From contig JAQSEB010000001.1 in assembly GCA_030063045.1 (NCBI GenBank), positions 5,208,001 to 5,272,000 on the forward strand: a stretch of 64,000 bases of DNA. The letters are read 5' to 3'. The stretch comes from Pratylenchus scribneri (taxonomy: Eukaryota > Nematoda > Chromadorea > Rhabditida > Pratylenchidae). This document shows positions 1 through 10,800 of the stretch, one piece after another. The notes beneath the pieces are model-generated. The model ran no database searches and had not been told where the DNA came from. It saw nothing but the letters and a program-made list of their open reading frames with translations. The position numbers and the translations under genes are program-made. The stretch's first letter is position 1, and the number at the start of each line of letters is the position of its first letter.

Positions 1-230
1 TCCAATGATACCAAGAATGTCGCAAATGGTTTCTTCCTTGCTGAGTTATGACTCGTCAAAGTCGCTGACGCTGAAACGGCCGACGCTGAAACGTCCCCCA
101 CCGATAGGAAAGGCCCTTAGGCATTTTTGGCATAGACAGAAAAATTGTTGTATGTTTTGAAGAATATTTTAAAAATTTTTGACCAAAAATGGCATTTTTT
201 GTTATTTAATTTTGATTTGTTTTCTTTCAG
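1..230. other. Window edge, IFT52 intron/upstream DNA
   Basis: No exon is supported here. The first 70 or so residues expected for IFT52 are not readable and must lie upstream of the window or in small unresolved exons. Bases about 50-110 resemble the right-hand arm of the inverted-repeat element at 27.67-28.07 kb (shared pattern around GTCAAA, CTGA, GAAA and GTCCC), so they may be a truncated terminal repeat. Confidence 0.4.
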
Positions 231-3200
231 TTCGCCTCAATTCGAAAATTTTTACAAGAAGGTGGTTCACTCCTCGTTCTTTGTGGTGAAGGAGGCGAGG
301 AGAAAAATGGGACAAATATTAATTTCCTTCTCGAAGAATTCGGCATCGCATTTAATTCAGGTCAAAAAAAATTTTATATAAATTTTTAAAAATTTGTAAA
401 ATTTAGACTCGGTAATTCGAACAGTTTTCCACAAATATTTTGACCCAAAAGAGGCTTTGGTTTCCAATGGAATTTTGAATCGGGCATTTCCCTTTGTTGC
501 CGGCGTCCAAAAATCATTGAAATTGAATAGCAATATTGGTGGAATTGGTACAGGAATTCGGGGTTTGGGCAGTGCCGGAGGAGTGCAACAAAGGAGAAGA
601 GCATCCGGTGCCGGTGGATTTGCCACAATTTTGCATTCGGCCGACGGAGACGAGGATGATGCGGAGAATAATTTTAGGCAATTCTAATTTATACTTTTAA
701 ATTAATTTGAGAATTTCAATGAATTTTTATTTGAGACTTTTAGTCAGTGAATGAATTTTATGCCTATTAAAATGAATATGTAAATATTTTTTAAAATGTT
801 TTAGCAAATAATATTCGTATCTTGAATTGAAAACCAATATTTTGGTGGCGAAATTTGTAGTCACGGATTTCGCAGTCATTACCAAAAATTATAAAATATA
901 TAACAAAAATAAATTTAGGGCTAAAAATTAACAATAAACTTTTAAAAGGACTCGGAGGATGTATGTTGGAATTAGACTGTATTTAGATCTCGGAGGATGG
1001 TTTATTAGGAATTCGGGTTCATAAATTTCCTGTATTTTTTTTATTTAATTTTTCTAGATGTTCTAATAAAAAAAATTTATTTAACCCTAAAAACTTTCCC
1101 AAATGCAAATTTTGAATAAATAATTAATTAATTAATTAATTCTTTATTCCCATTAACTTTATATTAAATAATTTTTCATAAATTTAAAGTTCATCGCTCG
1201 GCTTCATCTATCCATTTGGCTGCACTTTGAATGTGAATCGCAATTCAACGTGCATTCTTTCCACCGGAACAGTTTGTTTCCCAATTGCCCGTCCAATTTG
1301 CGCATTCCATCAAATTCCGAAGGCATCTTTAAAGGAAAATTTTATTTAATTTTTTGTAATAATTTTAGGAAAATGGGAATGGTCGATTGGCGGCAATTGG
1401 TCAGCAATAATATTTTTAATTTAAACTTTTAAATCAAATATTAAAAATATTTAAAATTAAGCAAAAAATTATTAAATTTAATTTTAAAATTAATAAAATA
1501 TAAATTTTATATTTTTTGGAAAAATTATTTGAATGAAAATTATGAAATTGATAAAATTCACTATTCCACGTTATAAAATTCAGAAAATATATTTTTAATT
1601 TAAATAATAAAAATAATCAAATTATTTAAATATATCTAAAAATATAAAATTTGAGAAAAAATAAATCAAATTATAAAAATAAATTTATTAATTATTAAAT
1701 AAAAATTCACAATTTCCCTCTATATATATTAGGTTCGGTTCAAATGTTCACTGACGACTATTTCAACAAGGAGGACAATGCAAAAATATTTGTAAATGAT
1801 TAATTAAAAATGGATTATAAATAATTTATATTCCCCCAAAAAATAGGATGCAATTTTGAAATTTCTCTCGGATGGCATCGAATTAAACCAAATTGACGCC
1901 GCTGAACCAGAAATTTCCGATGCTCATCCAATTCCGGATAATGTCCAATTGTCTAGTTAATTTTTCATTTAATAATTTATTTTCAAAATACAATTTTAAA
2001 TATAATTTTATTAATTTAAAAATATAATTTTTTGTCAGACCAATTGAAATTATGTCTGCAAGAAAGTGAATTGGAGCAAACATTTTTCGGCGATTTCACC
2101 AAACTTTTTGAGCAATCCCTTTGCTCAATCACTTTGGACCATTGGCCCGAGTCAATTCGGTGACAATTGAAAATATGCAATTTTTTCTATTAGAAGCCCC
2201 TTCTCTATTTTGAGCCTCCTCTAGAAGTTTTTATGAGCTATGGGGCTTCTAATAGAAAAAATATGTTATATAAAAAATGCAATTACTTTTATAATTAAAT
2301 ATTTAGAATTTACGAAAAAATTGGCTTAAAATATGAGCCATTGACACTGGTGACCCCAGCATTCCAAGTCCCAATGCCACCTTTTCAACCGGCGGTCAGT
2401 GAAAAATATTTTTTTAAATAAAAATAAATTATAAAATTTCAATAAACTATAATTAAAAGTAAATATTAAAAAAGAAAGGAAATTCTAGCGTTGAAGAAAT
2501 TATTTTAATAAAAATAAAGCTTAAATATGAAATAATTCATTTTAGTCTATTCGAAAATAACAAAATTCTTTTATCAACCAATTAAAAATCAAGGTTGCCA
2601 GATTTTTTCAGAATAAAGCCCAATGATCAAGAAAGATTTTGGGGTCAAAATATAGATTTTTCAACGAACATAAAATGGTTAAAATTTATTAGTAAGTTTT
2701 TTTTTATTATTATCAGTGCTACCATTTTAGATGTCACTTCAATTTTTGAGTCGCAGGCAAAAAATTTAACGAAAAATGAATAGTCAAAAATTTAATCAAA
2801 AAACTTTTCGTAGGGAAAAAGAGTAATAAAATATACAATATTCCAAATAAAATACAAATCTGTTATAAGTACATCTGATCACTCTGAATTGAAGTAATTA
2901 ATTTATAGCCAATATTCAGAAATTATAATTACTATTTGCTAATAAAAAATACAAAATATTTAACTTAATTCCTTTTAGGTATTTCCGCCTCAATTCCGTG
3001 AACTTCCACCGCCCCAATTGGAATTATTCGATTTGGACGATGCATTCGCCACCCACGAAGTCCAATTGGCACAACTCACCAATAGATGTGAATTCAATTT
3101 TACAATACAAATTGGAATAAAATATATGGATGGACAACCAAAATTTAGGTGCCGAAAATGAATTGGATTTATACATCCGGGAGGCAGGCGAAATTCTGGG

Positions 3201-4186
3201 CATTAATCGATTGTTGTCGGCAAATTTGTCCTCTTCCGCTGGAAGCGATCAAAAAATTACGGCAAAACGCATTATGGAATATGTGACCCGACATTTGATT
3301 GAATGGAAAAAGTCGACAGCTGGAATGGTCATTATCATTAATCCTAATGATTGCCAAAATTAGGCTTCGTTTATAATAAAAATAACTCATTAATTACTTA
3401 ATCAATTTTTAAGATTTTTGTATCAAATTAAAGAAGCATAGACCCTTGACTATAAATTTTATTTATATTCGTTCAGATAATTGATGGAGTTATGCCCAAA
3501 AAATTTACTAAAAAAATTTAGTCCACAGTAAAGGACATTTTAAAAGATTTAAGGGCAGACTTCTAAAATTCTGAAATAATATAAAATATTATTACATAGA
3601 CAAAGTCCGCTCTTTAATTTGATATTTAAATTTAAAATCATTAAAACTGATTCACTAATTAAACTATGTTCACGCAAATGGAGCCGACAATTCAAATTGA
3701 ATTGATCATCGGACTTTAATAATTTTATAAAACGGTAAAATTTTTTAAAACTATATTATCCGATGCAGAAAGTGTCCTCTATTTATTGATATAAAAATTA
3801 TTTTTTTGGATGGTTACAAAAAATTTTTTGAAGGTATCCAAAAATCCTACTCCTCTCGGAGCTGACACATCGGCTCCATTTGTGTAAAAAACCTAGTTTT
3901 AATAATGAGTTATTTTATAAATTACACCAAGTTGGATCGTATCTCCTAATTTCTTATGACCTAATTTTGTCAATTTTCGGTACATTTTTAGGACGAAAGC
4001 GACGACATTTTGCCGCATACATATTTGCCGGATGAAAGTGGCACCGGAACATCATTTGGCGGAATTACAGGGAATTGGAAGGGAACGGCACAAAATGCCG
4101 ATGGCAAAAAGGCAGCTAATAAAGAGGAGGATGAAGAGGAGGAAGGCGCATTCTCGGATATTGACCAATATGATGATCTCAATTAA
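231..4186 (+). CDS. osm-6: IFT52/OSM-6 intraflagellar transport protein, 5' partial
   Basis: Subunit of the IFT-B complex, needed to build sensory cilia. Exons: 231-360, 407-677, 1190-1322, 1369-1399, 1733-1791, 1847-1955, 2039-2159, 2307-2394, 2979-3087, 3149-3327, 3992-4186. Together they give 474 residues and a stop, with every phase consistent. Family hallmarks seen in order: LCGEGGEEKNGTNINFLLEE, the HKYFDPKEALVSNGILNR block, FIYPFGCTLNV, LSTGTVCFPIARPI, FRELPPPQLELFDLD and the ELDLYIREAGEILG block. The C-terminus is acidic (EEDEEEEGAFSDIDQYDDLN). The introns at 678-1189 and 1323-1368 start with GC rather than GT; both are forced by reading frame and homology. Vertebrate IFT52 is about 437 aa, so this protein is somewhat longer, partly through a Gly-rich insert in exon 2 of the model. 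The N-terminus is missing because the window begins inside the gene. Confidence 0.93.
2181..2261. repeat. Hairpin with 20-bp perfect arms in an IFT52 intron
   Basis: The left arm at 2181-2200 is perfectly complementary to the right arm at 2242-2261, with a loop of about 41 nt. The arm contains CTATTAGAAGCCCC. The same word recurs around 32.33-32.49 kb, which suggests a small dispersed element rather than chance. Confidence 0.7.
3640..3915. repeat. Inverted-repeat (MITE-like) element in the last IFT52 intron
   Basis: Arms of about 50 bp face each other. The left arm contains CAAATGGAGCCGA and the right arm TCGGCTCCATTTG, and the flanking bases also pair imperfectly. No open reading frame is supported inside. 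No target duplication was resolved. Confidence 0.5.
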
Positions 4187-4885
4187 TTAAATTCAACATT
4201 TAAATTTTTTGATAAATTTGAAAATAAAAAATTAACCGAAATTTTCGGCCTCGAATTTTGTGGCCTAACTAAAAAACAAAATTTGTAGTACAATGCTTAT
4301 TTTCTTAAATCTAAAACTTAGCTTAAATTCAAGACCAATCTTCTGAGTCCCTAAAACCTTAATCTTCAGCCCTAAAATTTACTCCGTTATCGTTATATTT
4401 GTTATCGTTTAAGGCCGCATATTTTGTTCAAAAAACTTCATTTTTTTTGTAAGGGATGCCAAAATTTGGAGACATAATTTTCACGAATAAAAATGGGAAA
4501 AATATTTAAAATTAATTTTTTTATTCACAAAATAGCTCAATTTTACAAAAAAACGAATTTAAAAAAATAGGCAGGCCAAAGTATATTTGAATTTAGGACA
4601 AAAAAATTTTAGAGATTAAATTTACATAATGATTGTGGTTGGAATAGTGCGCGAATTATTTTATTATTTTATTGATGAGAGCAAAAAAATTGTTTTCAAA
4701 ATAATGTCATTAATAATTAGGTCAAAAATATATATAATAATTTTAGTTTTTCAATGCTTTTAAATTCAATAAAAATTCTTTAATGTGTAATTTTTGTGAC
4801 CAATTTTTTGCTTTCAATAAAATTAGAAGAAATTATTCATGAATTTAATCGGGTATTACGCCCTAAAAATAAGATATTTGCCCAT
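4187..4885. other. Intergenic, convergent gene ends
   Basis: This is the spacer between the IFT52 stop (+) and the BTB-BACK stop (-), so both transcripts end here. It is AT-rich and contains AATAAA-type words on both strands. I see no gene. Confidence 0.5.
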
Positions 4886-7800
4886 TTATATTTTCCCGTG
4901 ATTTGGCAATTTTTTGTCATTTTCCGAAGTGGCAGTGTCGAATAAGGGCCGAAGGAGGAATTGTAATTGTAAATTTCCATCGTGAAGGAGGGGAGAATTT
5001 TCGGCGAACAATTCGCTGGCCATCAACGTTTTTTGCACGGCGTCAGACAAATCATGGGTGTATCTGATAGAATTAAATGTATTTTCAAATTAAATGTAAA
5101 TTAAAAATTTGGCAAATTTATTAATTCCCATTAAACTTTTTTTCTGATATTATAAAATTTAAAATTTAGAATTATTCAATTCTCATTAACTTCTGATTTA
5201 ATTAATTAAGTAATAATAGAAATGGAAATAGTATTTTTTGAGGTAATTTAACTTTGTCATAGCTGTTAGGGCTTTTAGGGTTAGATTTAGATTTAAGGCT
5301 CAAGATGGGCTAGGGTTAGGTAGGAATACTAAAGAAGCCTGATTTTCAAAAAAGGTAACTGTATGTATTATCTAGGAGCAGATTCGAAATTTTTTTGAGA
5401 TTCTTATGTAAAACGATGAAAAAACATAATTTTAGGGTTAGAATCTTATGACCAATTTTGGAGGTAACATAGGGAGATTTTGGAGTAAATAATACACAAG
5501 TATAAAAAATACTTGGCACAAAAGATTTATTGTAAATTTAGACATTTTTTGGGTAAATTAATACCATAAAAATGGAGAATGAATTTTTACTATTTCAATA
5601 CCTTGATTTGGCGAACATTTTCTTGCCGGTCACAATGCGCAATACTTTCTTCTCACTGCATACCATCAACATATATTCCACGGATCTGCCACAATGATCA
5701 ACCTCCACTGCGGTTAATGACATTTTCAATTCGTCGCTGATTGAGGACAAATTCTGGGCCACTTGAAAATCCAATCGCCATTCCCATTGATTGGCTGTGA
5801 GCGATGAGGATTTTGTCATTATCTTAAAAATTTTTAAATTTTAAGATTTTCCTATAATTTAATTTTTTTAAATTTAAAAAAAATTTTCAGAAATTATTTT
5901 TGAACCTATTTTAAAAATGTTTTAATTTTTCATTCATTCAAAATATTTAAATTTTTTATAAATTAAAATTTCTAAAAATATTTTTAATTGAAAATATTTT
6001 AAAATTTTCTAAAAATTACTAAAAATTTTTAATTTAAAATATTTTTAAAAATTTTTTTTAAATTAAAAATTAATAAAAAATTTTTAAATGAAAATTAATA
6101 AAAAATTTTTAAATGAAAATTTTTAAAAAATTTTCTTATATAAAAATACTAAAATATTTTTTGAGAAAATATTTTTTTAATTTTCTTAAAATAAAAGTTA
6201 CAAAAAATATTTTTTACGAAATATTTTTTTAGAATTTTCTTAAATTAAAAATTACAAAATATTTTAAATTTTAATTAAAAATTACTAAAAATTATTTTTT
6301 TTAATTGAAATTATTTTTAAAAATTTTCTTACATAAGTAAAATATTTTTTATTGAAAATATTTTTTTTAAAATTTCTAAATTAAAAATTATAATATCTTT
6401 TAAGTGAAATAATTTTTTTTTAAATTTTCTTAAATTCAAAATTTCAAAAAATAATTTTATTGAAAAAAAATTTAATATTTTCTAAATTAAAAATTATTAA
6501 AATTTTTTAATTGAAAATATTTTTAAAAATTTTCTTGAATAAGTAAAAATATTTTTTAATTGAATTTTTTTTTTAAATTTACTTGAAATTACAAAATATA
6601 TTTTTTAATATTATAATAAATTCCCACCTTGAATGAATGTTCCTGATTGCGCATATAAAGTTGTTCGGATGTGACACAAATTCGTTTATCCCATTGAATA
6701 TCCGTGTAATTTCGCAACAAAAATTGTTGATTATTCGATTCACTTGAACCAAAATGAATAATTTATTATTATTTCCAATTTTTTACTTAATTAATTTGAC
6801 GCGACTGGCCAATGGCAGGGAAATGAATTTGAAGGCAAGATGGGTGTGCGGTTTGAACAATTTTTCGTGCATTTTCACAATTTTTGATTCCTCTGCTTCG
6901 ATTTGCTGCAATTCTTCGGCACTCATAAAAGGGAATCTACAATAATTTTTATTAGATTTATTTCGGAAAAATTTTTACGAGTAAGTAAAATTAATATTTC
7001 ATTCCATTTCTATTAAATTTTGAAAAATTTAAAAATAATCAAAAGAGATTAAATTTAATTAAGGACTAAGTTTTCCGAAAAGATTTTGATTAAGTTTTCC
7101 GGAAAGATTTTAATTAAGTTTTCCGGAAAGATTTTAATTAAGTTTTCCGAAAAGATTTTGATTAAGTTTTCCGGAAAGATTTTAATTAAGTTTTCCGGAA
7201 AGATTATTTTAATTAAGTTTTCTGGAAAGATTTTAATTAAGTTTTCTGGATAGATTTTAATTAAATTTTCCGGAAAGATTTTAATTAAGTTTTCCGGAAA
7301 GATTTTAATTAAGTTTTCCGGAAAGATTTTAATTAAGTTTTCCGGAAAGATTTTAATTAAATTTTGCGGAAAGATTTCAATTAAATTTTCCGGAAAGATT
7401 TTAATTAAATTTTCCGGAAAGATTTTTATCAAGTTTTCCGGAAAGATTTTAATTAAATTTTCCGGAAAGATTTTAATTAAATTTTCCGGAAAGATTTTAA
7501 TTAAGTTTTCCGGAAAGATTTTAATTAAATTTTCCGGAAAGATTTCAATTAAATTTTCCGGAAAGATTTTAATTAAATTTTCCGGAAAGATTTTAATCAA
7601 GTTTTCCGGAAAGATTTTAATTAAATTTTCCGGAAAGATTTTAATTAAATTTTCCGGAAAGATTTTAATTAAGTTTTCCGGAAAGATTTTAATTAAATTT
7701 TCCGGAAAGATTTTAATTAAATTTTCCGGAAAGATTTTAATTGATGATTAAGCAGAAAAGTAATAATTCATATTATATTTTCCTTCTTTTAATATTATTT

Positions 7801-10800
7801 ATTTTAAAATATTTTCTACCTAATTTGTGGTAAAATTTGCACCAATAATGGGGAACATGTATTCCCACGTCGTTCGGGATGTGCCGGTGCATTCAACCAT
7901 TTCAGCACACTTTCCCAAATGAAATATTCATTCGGCACAACCAATTGATTACTTTTCAAAAATTCAATCAATTGGTCCCGGTCCAAATCCATCCATTCCC
8001 TTTCCCAGTCCAAATTTTTGGCAATTTCTTTGAATTCCTTGGCCAAAATTTCAATGCAAACTTTGATCAGCGATTGATGAAATGCTTTTGTGGAATAGTT
8101 GAACCAATAATGGAATAAATCCTTCAATTTCAATTCAGGTAATACGTAGTTGATGGCAAAATCAATGCAAATCTATGAGACGAAGAAATTAAATTATATA
8201 TTTTGTCTAAGGATGTTTCATTAAAAATTGGAGGAAAATTGTAAATAATACGATCTTAAAAATGAATGCAAATAATTATTTATTAAAAAATAATCTGAAG
8301 AGCCAATAATAGCTTTTATATGCAGCATAAATTAAAATTTTTAATATTTTTTCCTTCGTTTATAAAATGTCGGGCAAACAAAAACAATGGGAGAGCGGAT
8401 TGTTTGTTTGGACAAAAGTTGTTCGGGTTGGCAATGAAGGGTCGTGGCACCAGTTTGTCCTCAACTTTGGCTGGGTCGGACAAACGTTCGCAGAAATGGT
8501 TGTTGTAGTCGATGTTTCAGTATACCGCCCCTATTTATTATCAAAGAGTGCTCCGGCACCAATGGTGGGGAAAGATGAAACAAGTAGTCGAATTTGCCTG
8601 GTAGTGTGCAAAAGCCCTAACAGTGTCGATTCGGCTGAGCAATTGGGCGGAATTGGCTTGTTAGTGCCCAAACACACTGGCAGTGCTGATTTGGCTGGCA
8701 ATTGGGTTGAATTGGCCTGTTAGTGCTCAGACACACTGGCAGTGCAGATTTGGCTGGCAATTGGGTTGAATTGGCCTGTTAGTGCTCGAGCACACTGGCA
8801 GTGGTGATTCGGCTGAGCAATTGGGCTGAATTGGCCTGTTAGTGCACAAACACACTGGCAGTGTTGATTCGGCTGGGCCGTTGGGTTAGGCACTGGTTGG
8901 CTGGGCACTTGGGTTGGGCACACAGGCAGTTGGGCTGGACACGGGCACCGGCGCAGTGAGTTGGCTTGACTGACACGGCGAGTTGTCTTGTCTGGGCAGT
9001 GAGCGCACAGCAAGTTGGCTTGTCCGCGACACAGCAAGTTGGCTGACTGGGCAGAGGGCAGATGCACACGTAGAGGCCAAGGAGCCAAGTGTGTTGACCG
9101 AGCACACAGAGGGAGGGGGGAAGGTTCACTTTGAGTGGACCGACAGCCTAGTGGGTCGACGAAGAATTCAACTCAACCCCAGCCCAGATTCCCAATCAAG
9201 TACAGCACAGCAGAGAAAAATTTATTGCAGCAAAAATAAATGTGTTGAAAAAAAAATATATGGTGGAATGGGTTGCAGAGTAAATGAGCCGTAGACGAAA
9301 AAGTGAAGGCGGAAAAAATTGAAGGGGCCGAGATGAGTGGAAGGAATGCTTATATAGGGGCGGAATGAGTGGTGTGGTGGGGGATACAGTAAACTGGCGA
9401 ATATTTGAAATTGATGCGCAGTGGTGAAAATAACTGAGAGAACAAATGCAAAGTGAGTGGTGAGATTAACTGAGAGGCAAAAAATAAATCAAAAGGAAAT
9501 CGATATAGGGCAAAAAATGGCTAACATGTATTGAATGCATAGAAAAATGGGTAGTGAACAAACAAACAAAAGGACAAAATGCATCAAATTTTCTTTCTTT
9601 CCACCAAATTCATCGTTCCGACCAAACAAAAGTCGATTTATCGACAGTCCCCGGGGCGAGCAGAGTTTTCGGTCGGCCCATCCTCATCTTCGATTACGAG
9701 CACCTCGATTTGTTCCTGTTTGACCACGGGCTGCTCGGTGAGCACGAACTTGGGCACTTGTTTCAGGTTGAAGGCACAGATAACGTCGGAATCACTGTGC
9801 ATGTCGATGGTGTCTTGGTCGTCGTCCAGGAACGCGATTTTGCCCTTGAATCCCGGGAAGGTCGATTCGACAGCGGCTCTCAGTGGCTTGATTCCGATTT
9901 TGTCCATTGTGATGAATCGGCACTGTTGTTTTGCCTCCACTTTTGCCGTGTAGAATGGGGCCACTGTGGGTTGATGAGCCTTGACCAATGGAGCCACCAT
10001 TGGGTTGCTTTGCCGTCGGTCCTCTTGGTGGTGGCTGTGTGGAGGTTGTTCACTGCGTCGTTGTGGGCTCGGTGATCGACGGTTGTTGTTGCTGCGTCGT
10101 GGGCTGTCTCTCTCGTTGTGGGCAGAACGGTCGTAGCTGTTTCGATGAGAACTGCGGCGGTGACGGCTATTTGAACGGCGAATGGGGCTTCGGCTACGGC
10201 TTCTACGTCGTGTTGTGCCTCGAGTGTAGGTAGAGCGCCGAGCTGGGCTGTTGTTTGCCGAACGACGAGCTGAGCTGTGATGATGAGCACTCTTCGCCAT
10301 TGCGGCCTGTGTTGCTGGCGGAACCACCACTGACGATGAGAGACGTGGGCCTGTGGGTGCTGCGCCCTTTGAGCTGGATGAGCCAGTGGATTGGGATGGC
10401 CCAGTGCGTTGAGTGTTTGCTGCAGCTGATTTTGAGCTGGACGGCACAGTGGGTGGCTGTTTGGTCATTGCAGCTGAGATTGCCTTGGAATTGGACGACA
10501 CAGTGGATTTGGTCGTTGCAGTGGGCACTTGTCGTTGATTGGTCTTGTTGCTGCCGGTGTCATTGGAAGGGGCAAAAATGGGTGGACGCTTGGTCAGTGC
10601 CTGTGCCGGTTGAGGCTGAGTGGCTTCTTCAGTCCTGTCCCATGCTGCTTGCCATTGAGTGGGAAATTCCCATTGACTTCGTTGGGTGTGGGTGTCGTAG
10701 TAGTACAGCTGGCCCCTTCCACTTCGCTTAGTCACCCATCCATCTGGTAGCTCATCATGAAAGAAGGCCTGTTGTTTGGCATCGACTTGCTGCTGATTGG

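Noticed and set aside
7055..7600. 181-codon minus-strand ORF encoding a repeated IFPENLIK motif
   Set aside because: It is the translation of an intronic minisatellite whose unit is often a multiple of 3. There is no gene context and the same repeat in other arrays is not kept in frame.
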